DNA from: an uncultured Clostridium sp.
GTDB taxonomy: Bacteria > Bacillota > Clostridia > Lachnospirales > Lachnospiraceae
Reading direction: 5' to 3'
Length of the DNA: 64,000 bases
Assembly: GCA_900538475.1 (NCBI GenBank)
Contig: UPYT01000002.1
Coordinates: forward strand, 110,161-174,160
Part shown: in pieces, positions 41,239-49,791 of the stretch
Layout: every line of letters starts with the position of its first letter
Numbering within the stretch: position 1 is the stretch's first letter
Program-made: the position numbers and the translations under genes
Notes under the pieces: generated by a model
The model's database searches: none
What the model saw: the letters and a program-made list of their open reading frames with translations, nothing else
What the model was told of the DNA's origin: nothing

Positions 41239-43023
41239 TTGGGGATGTTCGCTGTAATCGGCAGTCTGGTAATGATATCAAATCATTATACCTTAAACGG
41301 AATTAAATCGAGAACGGTAGGAGACGGGCAGTATGGAACTGCACGGTTTGCAACGGAAAAGGAAATACGGGAAACGTATGCTCATGTACCATATGAACCG
41401 GAGCAATGGAGAGCAGGAAAGCATCTACCAAAAGAGCAGGGGCTGGTAGTTGGATACAAAAAGAAAGGAAATTTTATCACAGCACTGGTAGACAGTGGAG
41501 ATATTCACTGTCTCATGATCGGGGCAGCAGGAGTGGGTAAGACCGCAAACTTCTTATACCCTAATATCGAATATGCCTGTGCTTCTGGAATGAGTTTCCT
41601 CACCACAGACACGAAGGGCGATCTGTTTCGTAATTATGCAGGTATAGCCAAGGAATATTATGGCTATCGGATTTCCATTCTGGATTTACGAAATCCCACC
41701 CGTTCTGATGGTAACAATATCCTGACGCTGGTTAATAAATACATGGATGAGTATTTAAAGAATCCTGAAAATCTGGCAGCAAAGGCAAGAGCAGAGAAGT
41801 ATGCGAAAATTACAGCTAAAACAATCATCTGCTCTGAAGGGGCTTCTGCCAGCAGTTATGGACAAAATGCTTTTTTCTATGATGCAGCAGAAGGTTTGCT
41901 GACTTCTGTGATTCTGTTGATTGCAGAGTATTGCCCGCCAGAGAAACGCCATATCATTTCTGTGTTCAAGCTGATTCAGGATCTTCTGGCGCCATCCCCA
42001 GTGAAGAACCGGAGCCTGTTCCAGTTACTTATGGATAAGCTGCCACCTATTCACAAGGCGAAGTGGTTTGCAGGAGCAGCTTTAAATTCTGCGGATCAGG
42101 CAATGGCCTCTGTGCTATCCACAACCATGTCCAGATTGAATGCGTTTCTGGATTCTGAAATGGAACAGATCCTGTGCTTTGAGAGTACCTTGGACACGGA
42201 AACATTCTGTAGGGAAAAGTCAGCAATTTTTATTGTGCTGCCGGAAGAGGATAACACGAAGTATTTTATGGTATCCCTGTTTTTACAGCAGCTTTACCGG
42301 GAAATGTTGACGATTGCAGATGAACATGGAGGAAAGCTACCCAACAGAGTCATGATGTTTGCGGATGAAATCGGAACCATACCAAAAATTGAATCCATGG
42401 AGATGATGTTTTCCGCAGGCCGTTCCAGACGGATCAGCATGGTTCCTATCATTCAAAGCTTTGCGCAGTTGGAAAAGAATTATGGAAAAGAAGGTTCCAG
42501 TATTATCATCGATAACTGCCAGGATATTTTGTTTGGAGGTTTTGCACCAAACTCAGAGAGCGCAGAAATTTTATCAAAAGCATTGGGAAACAGAACAGTG
42601 TTGTCTGGTTCTATATCCAGAGGAAAAAATGACCCCAGCCAGAGCCTGCAGATGATGAGCAGACCATTAATGGCGCCGGAGGAGTTAAAGACCTTGCCAA
42701 AAGGAAATTTCATTCTTGCTAAGACAGGGGTATGCCCTATGAAAACAAGGCTTCCTTTGTTTTTTAAATGGGGTATCCGGTTTGAGGAGGTTTATGAAGT
42801 CCCGGAACAGGCAGCAAGAGAGGTTGTATATGCTGACCGATTGGAATTGGAGGAGGAAATAGTAAGGCGGTCTGATTTTGATGAGGAAGACTTATGGAGG
42901 GGATCTGTTGAAAGCGGAAAGTTGGAGGAGGCTTCGTTTTTAGGGGGAAAGGCTCATGGAGAGACAGGGAAGGAAAAACAGCATAAGGCAGCTACTCGAA
43001 GACCACCTCTTAGAACCGATTAG
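41239..43023 (+). CDS. virD4: VirD4/TraG-type coupling protein
   Basis: 594 residues from TTG 41239. Walker A IGAAGVGKTANFLYPN lies near residue 94, Walker B MMFADEIGTIPKIES near 371, followed by FSAGRSRRISMVPIIQSFAQLE and the FVLAKTG-type end. It hands the relaxase-DNA complex to the channel. The first membrane helix starts before TTG 41239: the frame is open from 41191 and reads a hydrophobic VIIFICIGLGMFAVIG. The only codon with proper spacing (8 bases after GAGGAGG) is ATA 41206, so the true start is abnormal or the helix is shortened. The tail is charged and basic. Confidence 0.85.
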   Translation: MGMFAVIGSLVMISNHYTLNGIKSRTVGDGQYGTARFATEKEIRETYAHVPYEPEQWRAGKHLPKEQGLVVGYKKKGNFITALVDSGDIHCLMIGAAGVGKTANFLYPNIEYACASGMSFLTTDTKGDLFRNYAGIAKEYYGYRISILDLRNPTRSDGNNILTLVNKYMDEYLKNPENLAAKARAEKYAKITAKTIICSEGASASSYGQNAFFYDAAEGLLTSVILLIAEYCPPEKRHIISVFKLIQDLLAPSPVKNRSLFQLLMDKLPPIHKAKWFAGAALNSADQAMASVLSTTMSRLNAFLDSEMEQILCFESTLDTETFCREKSAIFIVLPEEDNTKYFMVSLFLQQLYREMLTIADEHGGKLPNRVMMFADEIGTIPKIESMEMMFSAGRSRRISMVPIIQSFAQLEKNYGKEGSSIIIDNCQDILFGGFAPNSESAEILSKALGNRTVLSGSISRGKNDPSQSLQMMSRPLMAPEELKTLPKGNFILAKTGVCPMKTRLPLFFKWGIRFEEVYEVPEQAAREVVYADRLELEEEIVRRSDFDEEDLWRGSVESGKLEEASFLGGKAHGETGKEKQHKAATRRPPLRTD

Positions 43024-43038
43024 CAGAGAGGAGAACAG

Positions 43039-43302
43039 ATGGCTTATTTTTCTAAAATTTATTCTTCAGATCTGCCTCATCGGGCTAAAGCTGTGTATAT
43101 GTATTTGAAGGATCGGAGTAATACAGACGGACAATGCTATCCTGCGATTGGCACTATCGCAAAGGAATTAAACCTATCACGGAGAACTGTAGAACGGGCG
43201 ATTCAGGATCTGGTAAAGGCTGGGCTTATAAAAAAGGAACAGAGGTGGCGTGAAAACGGAGGAAAAAGCAGTCTTTTATATACGCTGATAGACAGCAGCT
43301 AG
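43039..43302 (+). CDS. Winged helix-turn-helix protein
   Basis: 87 residues. YSSDLPHRAKAVYMYLKDRSN, CYPAIGTIAKELNLSRRTVERAIQDLVKAGLIKKEQRWRENGG is a winged HTH like the DNA-binding end of phage/plasmid replication initiators and GntR-like regulators. It ends the transfer operon. It may control replication or regulate transfer. ATG 43039 follows GAGAGGAG. Confidence 0.78.
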   Translation: MAYFSKIYSSDLPHRAKAVYMYLKDRSNTDGQCYPAIGTIAKELNLSRRTVERAIQDLVKAGLIKKEQRWRENGGKSSLLYTLIDSS

Positions 43303-43570
43303 AAGATACGCCACCAAGGGATCAGTTTGTTTTCTTGGTGGCATATGGGATATGGCAATATGACATATGAAGAGAAGGTATCACTTGAAGAACTATAATA
43401 ATCAGAGAAAAAATTAGACAGTTATTTATAAAAAAAGAAGGTGAGTGTGAGGTTAATGCGTATCAATTTTTGGTGAATATAAAACAACTTAGGGTAAGAA
43501 AAATATTTCCGAATAAAACAATATGTGGTATAATAAAAAACAATGCTATGTGAACAAAAAGGGTGCTGCG
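43303..43570. other. AT-rich intergenic region between conjugation genes and immunity array
   Basis: It begins with the perfect hairpin GCCACCAAG (43310-43318)/CTTGGTGGC (43334-43342), which lacks a T-run but may end the transfer operon. The rest is AT-rich without a gene on either strand until a promoter at 43506-43534. No repeated attachment-site sequence is recognisable from this single window. Confidence 0.6.
43506..43534 (+). promoter_or_regulatory. Extended -10 promoter ahead of the immunity array
   Basis: TGG-TATAAT (43526-43534) is a perfect -10 with the TGn extension; a weak TTTCCG (43506-43511) sits 17 bases upstream. The start would be near 43541, about 30 bases before ATG 43571. 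It is the only promoter-like signal I see before the gene array and may drive the whole run. Confidence 0.6.
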
Positions 43571-43741
43571 ATGAATCAATATATTGGACAGCAATTTGCT
43601 GCTTTAAGATACGAAAAAAATATTTTGGTTGTTGAAGAAACTACATCTGCTGGTGGATGCGGCTCCTTCAACGCGGCTTCTTCATGTCCTGCGTCAGCCT
43701 GTCTTTATGACAGTGCGGCGTGGGGCTTTTTTATTGCCTGA
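43571..43741 (+). CDS. 56-residue Cys-containing peptide at the array junction
   Basis: ATG 43571 is preceded by AAAAAGGGTGCTGCG and by the promoter at 43506. The first 26 residues are hydrophilic (MNQYIGQQFAALRYEKNI...VEE). After a Gly-Gly the product is rich in Ser, Ala and Cys: GGCGSFNAASSCPASACLYD, then SAAWGFFIA. The base composition shifts from AT-rich to GC-rich at about 43640, exactly at that border. Two readings are possible: a leader-core peptide (double-Gly cleavage type), or a chimera created where the foreign array was joined to an older gene. No peptide-modifying enzyme is visible nearby. Confidence 0.4.
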   Translation: MNQYIGQQFAALRYEKNILVVEETTSAGGCGSFNAASSCPASACLYDSAAWGFFIA

Positions 43742-43756
43742 AAGGAGTATGAGAAC

Positions 43757-44872
43757 ATGAGTCTGAAATATACCTGCCCCAGCTGTGGAACCCCCTTGGG
43801 TTATGAGGGATTGTGTTGGAAATGTAAGTGCGAGCAAGAACGGCAAGCTGCTCTTGCCTGGACGCCGGAACAAATCACGAAGAAACAGAAAAACCTGATC
43901 CAGAACATCCAGAGGCTGGCTGACATGGAGGACCCAGAGTTCGCCGACTTTTGGCAGCTGCTTGGCTACCATGATGCCATCACCTCGGAGATTCAGCGAG
44001 TGGCACTGGCCGCAGAGGTGTTCTGGCCCTGTGAGCTCTATTATCACGCTCCCGCCGATGTGCGGGATGGTCTGATCCATGCGCTGTTGTCCGCGGAATA
44101 TTCCAGCGCAGCCTCCAACCTGATGAGTTGCCTTGCTATGCAGGGAGATGACAAGGCAATGGAGACGCTGCTGGAGCTGGAGCGAAATCCCCGGCCCTGG
44201 CGCAAGGGCCTCTATGTGGACCCATCCAGCTATGCGCAGATCGGAGGCTGGACCTTCAACAAGGAGGGCCAGAAAATCCAACTCAACTTCGACACTTGCT
44301 ATCCTATGGTCAAAGGAACCACCGATGAGAAATCTCCCGTCCGCATTGGCCGGGCAAGGGAGGACACATGCCCCCACTGTGGCGGGCGCATGGTGGACAT
44401 GCTGGTATTGGACGGCCGGGATGAGCGGCTCCGGTTCCTGGGACTGGACGGCATCTTGACCGCCACCTGCTGCCCCAGCTGTGTGGGATTTCTCAAAGGC
44501 CCCGCCTTCAACCGGTTCACCCTGGATGGCGGCGTGGAGGTCTTCCCCTCCGAACTCTTTGACGGGGCGGAGAAGACGGATTGCTATGTCAGTCCCGAGG
44601 ACTACAAGGCCCTCACGGAAAATCCCTTTGTGCTGGGCGAAGCGCCTGTGCCCCTGTTTTACGGCGCGGCCTGCCAGGATGTGAACACCATCGGCGGCTT
44701 TGCCAACTGGGTGCAGGACGCGGAATATACCACCTGCCCCCACTGCGGCAAACCCATGAAGTATCTGGCTCAGATCCAGTGGGATACGGTGTTTGATTGT
44801 GCGGAGGGCACGCTCTATGTGGAGTTCTGCTCGGACTGCCAGATCGTATCCATGCAGCACCAGCAGACCTGA
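43757..44872 (+). CDS. Zinc-ribbon immunity-type protein
   Basis: 371 residues. An N-terminal zinc ribbon (CPSCGTPLGYEGLCWKCKC) is followed by a helical region, then a second CPHCGGRM site with CCPSC, and a third CPHCGKPMKYL with CSDC near the C-terminus. The end (NTIGGFANWVQDAEYTTCPHCGK ... WDTVFDCAEGTLYVEFC) resembles the last part of DUF1963-type immunity proteins. First large gene of the array; ATG 43757 follows AAAGGAGT. Confidence 0.65.
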   Translation: MSLKYTCPSCGTPLGYEGLCWKCKCEQERQAALAWTPEQITKKQKNLIQNIQRLADMEDPEFADFWQLLGYHDAITSEIQRVALAAEVFWPCELYYHAPADVRDGLIHALLSAEYSSAASNLMSCLAMQGDDKAMETLLELERNPRPWRKGLYVDPSSYAQIGGWTFNKEGQKIQLNFDTCYPMVKGTTDEKSPVRIGRAREDTCPHCGGRMVDMLVLDGRDERLRFLGLDGILTATCCPSCVGFLKGPAFNRFTLDGGVEVFPSELFDGAEKTDCYVSPEDYKALTENPFVLGEAPVPLFYGAACQDVNTIGGFANWVQDAEYTTCPHCGKPMKYLAQIQWDTVFDCAEGTLYVEFCSDCQIVSMQHQQT

Positions 44873-44886
44873 GAGGAGACCTTGCC

Positions 44887-46269
44887 ATGAGTTTACCAAA
44901 GCGTGACGGCGTACATGACCGCTACTATCTGATCCACAAGCCGGACACCTCCCCGGAGGTGCTGGCAGAGGCGGATCTCTGCATTCAGGATGTACTGAAT
45001 GGCACCGCCCGTGAAAATCACTCCGCCTACCCGACCGTAGTGCGAAATCACAACGGGACACCGTTTCTTCCCGATCAACTGCTGGAGCGGTATCTGACCG
45101 GTCTGCCGTTGAAGGAATTTCCCTGCGATGTTGCTGTTTCCCTATGCGATGCCATGCGGCGGCTGGTTGGCTGGGAAGAGATCCGCTATACATTGGAGAA
45201 GTACATAGAAAAGCAGGTGCAGGAGCGGTTCTTCCTTGTGGGAGAGCGGGATGATGGCTTTACCGTCTTCCCGCCCTGTACAGTACTGCCAGAATTGCAT
45301 CCGGAGGATGTGGATGAAGGTCTGCTGCGCTTTGCCTGCTATGTGGCGATCTGCCATACGGTGTATGGGCAGAGTTTTGAATCCCTCACCACTGAACACA
45401 TCCTTGGCCTGATTTCCCAGATTCGTCCTGACATGGTAAAGGAACTGAAAACCAATGGTAGCGGCAAATTGCCGCCTAATATCCAAAAGCGGAAAACAAA
45501 GCACCTGACCGCCTCGGCTAACGACGCTTTCGCCACCATCCGCATTACCGCCAGGGACTGCGGCGAGGGGGCCTGTGAGGAGGCTCTCAGCTATCTGATT
45601 GAGATTTTGGAGCAGCCGGAGTTCCCCCACAGCTACTCCATCGAGTTTCGCGGACCAGAGAAGATCTACCTGCCCATCCCCGGCCTGCCCAAGAAGGGTG
45701 TCCATCAGCTTTTTGCCTGTGCGGTGCGGTATCCCCGTCTCCATGTCCGGATGGAGAATTATGCTCGGCTGGCCATGCAGGAGGACGAGTGGTACAACAA
45801 CCTCTCTGATGAGTCCTGCGCCATGCCTGGCACCTTTGCCGTGTTTGCCCTGGGACTGGAAGGGCCGAAGTGGTGGCGGCTGGTGTGCGATTACCTGGAT
45901 CGCTGTGATGACGAGCACTCCTCTTTGCAAGAAAAGTTTATTCACACCTTTTTTAAGAAGTACGGGTTTACTGCTCAGTCCCTGCCGGTGCTGGTCCACG
46001 GTGTCCAGTCCATGCAGAATCTGAAGCCCGCAAAGGAGTTCCGCACCCTGATCGCCAATGAGGAGAGCCTGGATGCGCTACTGGAGATCAAGGGGCATCT
46101 GGAATATTACCTGTCGGAAGAATCCGGCAGCAATAAAAGGGCGCTGGCCTACCTGTGGCGTGATGTGCTCTGGGCCATCTGGGGCACAGCCTCTGAAAAC
46201 GGCGGCAGCAAGGTCATCAAGACGGCGCCCAAGGAACTGAAAGAGAAATACCAGCAGGTATTTGCGTGA
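44887..46269 (+). CDS. Large immunity-array protein, DUF6138-like
   Basis: 460 soluble residues. Segments such as EGLLRFACYVAICHTVYGQSFESL, HILGLISQIRPDMVKELKTNGSGKLP and HQLFACAVRYPRLHVRMENYARLAM give a helical protein resembling DUF6138; I am not certain. ATG 44887 lies 12 bases after the previous stop with GAGGAGA between. No enzyme motif seen. Confidence 0.6.
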   Translation: MSLPKRDGVHDRYYLIHKPDTSPEVLAEADLCIQDVLNGTARENHSAYPTVVRNHNGTPFLPDQLLERYLTGLPLKEFPCDVAVSLCDAMRRLVGWEEIRYTLEKYIEKQVQERFFLVGERDDGFTVFPPCTVLPELHPEDVDEGLLRFACYVAICHTVYGQSFESLTTEHILGLISQIRPDMVKELKTNGSGKLPPNIQKRKTKHLTASANDAFATIRITARDCGEGACEEALSYLIEILEQPEFPHSYSIEFRGPEKIYLPIPGLPKKGVHQLFACAVRYPRLHVRMENYARLAMQEDEWYNNLSDESCAMPGTFAVFALGLEGPKWWRLVCDYLDRCDDEHSSLQEKFIHTFFKKYGFTAQSLPVLVHGVQSMQNLKPAKEFRTLIANEESLDALLEIKGHLEYYLSEESGSNKRALAYLWRDVLWAIWGTASENGGSKVIKTAPKELKEKYQQVFA

Positions 46270-46281
46270 GGAGGAAGTAGA

Positions 46282-46515
46282 ATGAACAGCGAACAGGTCA
46301 CAGCATTTTTGCAAGAGCATTGGTATATTGCCTCGGTGCTCATCGGGGTCGTGATTTTAATTGGAGCGATCCGCAACTGGAACTGGCTCTGCAATCCCAC
46401 TGGTACGCGAGATGCCCACCGCCACAGCAGAGGATACCGGCGGGTGGTGTTCTTCCTGCTGGGTGTCCTCCTGATTGTGGTGAGCATCTGGGGATTTGTG
46501 CTGAAATTGAAGTAG
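46282..46515 (+). CDS. Imm17-like two-helix membrane immunity protein
   Basis: 77 residues with two helices (YIASVLIGVVILIGAI and VVFFLLGVLLIVVSIWGFVL) around NWNWLCNPTG...HRHSRGYRR. The GAIRNWNWLCNP block is typical of Imm17. Membrane immunity proteins of this size protect against pore-forming or envelope-acting toxins. GAGGAAG precedes ATG. Confidence 0.75.
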   Translation: MNSEQVTAFLQEHWYIASVLIGVVILIGAIRNWNWLCNPTGTRDAHRHSRGYRRVVFFLLGVLLIVVSIWGFVLKLK

Positions 46516-46528
46516 GAGGATCAAAGTC

Positions 46529-46741
46529 ATGACTCAAGAAGAACAGATCCGACTCTATCGGCTGATGGAAAAACTCAACTGGTTTTTCCACCAAGAGATG
46601 CACTACCTGAATAGAGATATTGCGGAAAAGACCGCACGGGAGTGTTACCCGGAGATTCGGGATTTTACATACGACATTTTATGGAACGACCTGCCCAAAG
46701 AGATCCAGAAGCAGCTCATGGACGAGGAGGAATCCCTATGA
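46529..46741 (+). CDS. Small helical hypothetical protein
   Basis: 70 residues, charged and helical (YRLMEKLNWFFHQEMHYLNRDIAEKTARE, then FTYDILWNDLPKEIQKQL). I do not recognise it. TAGGAGG lies about 11 bases before ATG; its stop overlaps the next start by 4 bases, so it is part of the array operon and presumably an immunity protein. Confidence 0.65.
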   Translation: MTQEEQIRLYRLMEKLNWFFHQEMHYLNRDIAEKTARECYPEIRDFTYDILWNDLPKEIQKQLMDEEESL

Positions 46742-47148
46742 GTACGCTGATTTGCTCTTTTGATGGTCTGCACGACAACAGAGTCCTGCGCTACTGCGCT
46801 GACTTTGAATCCCATTCCCTGCACATGGATACCCAGACTGAGGCCGGAGAGAAAGTATCCGTTCACTTCACCGGCCTGCTGGCCCACTGGTTCAAGAATG
46901 TGATCCAGGACAACATCCTCTTTGGCATGGACGAGATCACCGTGGACGGTTTTTTTGAACAGTATAAAGACCTGCTGGACGGTACCATCCCTTACGGCTT
47001 TCCCGCCTGTTGCGGCATCGAGGAGCTACGGGAGCGCATGGACCGGGAGCACATCCGGGTATTTGTCATTGACTCATCCCTTGGGCTGTGCGGATTTGTC
47101 CTGGCTAAGGAGGTGGAACTGCAATGTCAATCACTGCTTATAAAATAG
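46738..47148 (+). CDS. Unrecognised immunity-array protein
   Basis: 136 residues from ATG 46738, which overlaps the previous stop (ATGA); the longer frame from 46642 is inside that gene. It is acidic with ITVDGFFEQYKDLLDG and a C-terminal RVFVIDSSLGLCGFVLAKEVEL. No known family. The end overlaps the next gene by 25 bases. Confidence 0.6.
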   Translation: MSTLICSFDGLHDNRVLRYCADFESHSLHMDTQTEAGEKVSVHFTGLLAHWFKNVIQDNILFGMDEITVDGFFEQYKDLLDGTIPYGFPACCGIEELRERMDREHIRVFVIDSSLGLCGFVLAKEVELQCQSLLIK

Positions 47149-47711
47149 AAGCCGTCGGCCATGACCGAACCGGCAAGAACTTCGGCTATGTGAATATCAT
47201 GTATCGTTATGGCAACAAGCAATCCTTCCCCCGACCGGATCAGTGCGAAAAGATGGAAGTCATGTGGGCGAATGAGAGCGTCTATGGACCTCCTGCTCCC
47301 GGCAGCAAGGTGGGCGATTTTATACAGACATGGCTGATGGGCTCCCGGAACTGCGGCGTGTTTACCCACCGGGAGATCGCCCAGCGGCTGATGGATGCCT
47401 TCACTGGCCTGAAACTCAAGGAGCTGGAATGGTTCGAGAACCCCAGAGAAAAGACGCTGAAAAACGGAAAGCCCCGTGCGCACCAGGCCAAGTGGATGCC
47501 GGAGCGGGAGGTAGATCTGGTGTACCTCTACTCCGACCACTATCTTGACGCAAGAAATCCGACTCCCACCGAAACCGACTTCTTCACGGTTACAAGGATG
47601 GATGCCTGGGGCATGAGCACCTGGTTTATGTGTACCCCACAGGCCGCTGAAAAGCTGATCGCCATGGATTACGATAATCTGGCTATCCAGGAAACCACCA
47701 TTGTGGGATAA
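47124..47711 (+). CDS. Unrecognised immunity-array protein
   Basis: 195 residues, mixed alpha/beta, with FGYVNIMYRYGNKQSFPRPDQ at the start and CGVFTHREIAQRLMDAFTGLKLKELEWFENP in the middle. The ATG at 47124 follows AAGGAGGTG. No motif recognised; assigned to the array by overlap with its neighbour and shared codon use. Confidence 0.65.
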   Translation: MSITAYKIEAVGHDRTGKNFGYVNIMYRYGNKQSFPRPDQCEKMEVMWANESVYGPPAPGSKVGDFIQTWLMGSRNCGVFTHREIAQRLMDAFTGLKLKELEWFENPREKTLKNGKPRAHQAKWMPEREVDLVYLYSDHYLDARNPTPTETDFFTVTRMDAWGMSTWFMCTPQAAEKLIAMDYDNLAIQETTIVG

Positions 47712-47725
47712 GAGGAGAATGCGGC

Positions 47726-48067
47726 ATGATTGGGACAGATGAAAACCGGGCGGTGCTCCATGTGGAGGTCATCTTCTGGGGCGGCAAGAGAAAGGCTCCC
47801 CCCAGCCTGGTCAGCGGAAAGTATTGTCCCCATTTTGTGGTTATTGGAACTACGGAATATCTGGGGGTATGCTTTCTGGACGGAGACGAGTGTGCATTTG
47901 ATGAACCGGCTTTGGGAAATGCCCAGCCCCTCTATCCAGATACCATTGACTATGCTCCGCTGGAAAACAATGCGGAATTTTTGATCTATGAGGGAGCCAA
48001 TGCCGTTGGCAAAGGCCGGGTGCTGGGCCGGACCGTTCCCTATCAAGTGAAACAACAACGAAAGTAG
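47726..48067 (+). CDS. EF-Tu-like beta-barrel immunity protein
   Basis: 113 residues. VLHVEVIFWGGKRKAPPSLVSGKYCPHFVV, YLGVCFLDGDE and EFLIYEGANAVGKGRVL follow the pattern of small proteins built like the C-terminal barrel of EF-Tu. In toxin-immunity loci these may act as EF-Tu mimics or simply as immunity proteins; which is unknown. AGAGGAG precedes ATG 47726. Confidence 0.65.
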   Translation: MIGTDENRAVLHVEVIFWGGKRKAPPSLVSGKYCPHFVVIGTTEYLGVCFLDGDECAFDEPALGNAQPLYPDTIDYAPLENNAEFLIYEGANAVGKGRVLGRTVPYQVKQQRK

Positions 48068-48074
48068 GTGTCTT

Positions 48075-49154
48075 ATGTACCAAATTGCATATATTGGCCG
48101 CTGGGAGACAATCCCGGAAACGGCTGCCGCCATCTGTGACCATGACACTCCCAAGCTGGAGGCGCTGCTTCAAGGCGGTCTGGATTTAGATGTTCCCATC
48201 CAGCTCAGCGAATACATCAAGCTGATGCCATTGGAGATCGCGGTTTTTCGGAATGATGTGCCTATGATCCACTTCTTGCTGGAGCATGGAGCTGATCCCG
48301 GTTTGGCAGAGGAACAGCCCCTGCTGCTCACCGCCGCCCGCTGCTGCGGGCCGGAGGTTGTCTCCCTCTTTGCTGGACAGGCCGCAAAACTCAGCCCGAA
48401 GCAGAAAGAGCGGGCCTTCCAGGAAGTGCGCTGGGGCAAGCGCCCGGAGAATATCCAGGTGCTGGAGCAAGCCGGGATCACTGTGGACAAGTTTGGCAGC
48501 GAGGCATTCCGGGCGGCGGTGTCCGATGGACAGGCCGAGCTTGCCAAACTGCTGCTGGAAAAAGGGGCGGATATCAATTACCACAAGCCGGACATGGTGT
48601 TCCCTTACGCCTCCACCCCTGTCACCGAGGCCGCCCGCTCCAACAATTTCTCCATGGTGCGCTGGCTGGTGGAACAGGGAGCGGATATCACCATTGTTGA
48701 CAAATACGGCGACCGTCCCTACAGTGTGGCAGTTCAAAACAAGAATCAAGAGATGGCCGACTACCTGAAGGCGCTGGAGCCGGAGGAATGGCACAACGAG
48801 CAGGAAAAGATCCGGCAGCTCATGCCCTACAAGCTGCCTGCCAAGCTGGTGGAATACTTGAAGACTGGCCCCCTGCGGCTGGAGTTCCCGGAGCAGGAGT
48901 GGGTAAAGTGGGCAGAGCTGTATTCCTACATGGATGTGCAGGAGATGACCTGGAAACGGAAGAAGCTGCTCTCCCTGATGGTGCAGATGGACAACTACAG
49001 CGACTATCTGCTGCTGTGGAGCCCCAGGGACAAAAAGCTGTGGTATCTGGATATCGAGCATGAGGAATTCCACCCGCTGGCCAAATGGGATGACTTCATC
49101 GCAGACCCTGGCCGGTATTTGAACGGAATGATCGAGGGTGAGTTTGAGGAGTAA
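48075..49154 (+). CDS. Ankyrin-repeat protein with SUKH-like C-terminus
   Basis: 359 residues. At least three ankyrin units are visible (MPLEIAVFRNDVPMIHFLLEHGADPG, AFRAAVSDGQAELAKLLLEKGADIN, PVTEAARSNNFSMVRWLVEQGADI). The last 100 residues (DNYSDYLLLWSPRDKKLWYLDIEHEEFHPLAKWDDFI) look like the end of a SUKH/SMI1-type domain. Ankyrin proteins are common in immunity loci and can bind toxins directly. Confidence 0.75.
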   Translation: MYQIAYIGRWETIPETAAAICDHDTPKLEALLQGGLDLDVPIQLSEYIKLMPLEIAVFRNDVPMIHFLLEHGADPGLAEEQPLLLTAARCCGPEVVSLFAGQAAKLSPKQKERAFQEVRWGKRPENIQVLEQAGITVDKFGSEAFRAAVSDGQAELAKLLLEKGADINYHKPDMVFPYASTPVTEAARSNNFSMVRWLVEQGADITIVDKYGDRPYSVAVQNKNQEMADYLKALEPEEWHNEQEKIRQLMPYKLPAKLVEYLKTGPLRLEFPEQEWVKWAELYSYMDVQEMTWKRKKLLSLMVQMDNYSDYLLLWSPRDKKLWYLDIEHEEFHPLAKWDDFIADPGRYLNGMIEGEFEE

Positions 49155-49158
49155 AGCC

Positions 49159-49779
49159 ATGACATCAATAGACTTTCTGAACAAGGTACATAAAAGCCTG
49201 GACTCGCAGGAATATAGCCTTTCTTATTCTCCGGCCAAGTCCAAGAATTATATGCTGTACTGCAACGGCAACTTCATCGGCGGCCTGTTCGATGAGGAGC
49301 TGTGCTTCGTCTACGCCGACAGTGTGAGTGAGCTGCTGGGGCAGCCGGAACCCATCTACCGCGGCTACTCCAGCACCGCCCAGCACAGGATGCTGGTGAT
49401 CCCGGAGAAACACTGGGCAAAGGCGCTGAAACTGCTCTATGCTGAGAAATTCGACTGGAGCCGTTTGGTGTACGACATCACATACACCAGCATTGGTGCG
49501 GCTGTGGTGGAGGACTTCTACGACGAGAATGTGGTATTCCTGCGCTTCTGCTTTGAAAAGGAACTGCTGAAAAAGAATCCTCTGGACCGGCATGGCCGTA
49601 TCCTGCGGATGGTCTATCTCAATCAGGACCTGACAGAAGCGGGCAAATATCTGTTCCCCAGACTGCTGCAAAAGTTCCTTGTTTTTACAGATTGCAAAGG
49701 AAAAACCAGTCTGGAAACCATGCTGAATCGGTGGTACACTGCGCTGGAGAAGGAGTACCGCAGCCAAACAGCAGGATAA
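49159..49779 (+). CDS. Unrecognised protein with TfoX-like N-terminus
   Basis: 206 residues from ATG 49159. The N-terminal YSLSYSPAKSKNYMLYCNGNFIGGLFDEELCFVYADS has the strand-turn-strand layout of TfoX-N-like domains, though without the typical Met-Met-Gly. The rest is helical. No known immunity family named with confidence. Located 4 bases after the ankyrin gene. Confidence 0.6.
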   Translation: MTSIDFLNKVHKSLDSQEYSLSYSPAKSKNYMLYCNGNFIGGLFDEELCFVYADSVSELLGQPEPIYRGYSSTAQHRMLVIPEKHWAKALKLLYAEKFDWSRLVYDITYTSIGAAVVEDFYDENVVFLRFCFEKELLKKNPLDRHGRILRMVYLNQDLTEAGKYLFPRLLQKFLVFTDCKGKTSLETMLNRWYTALEKEYRSQTAG

Positions 49780-49791
49780 GGAGGCGGCAAC

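Noticed and set aside
43694..45193. A 499-residue open frame on the minus strand, and similar long antisense frames at 57456-59276 and 62048-63634
   Set aside because: They lie opposite well-supported genes with ribosome sites and known domains. Long antisense frames are expected from the GC-rich third codon positions of this region. Their products have no recognisable domain.
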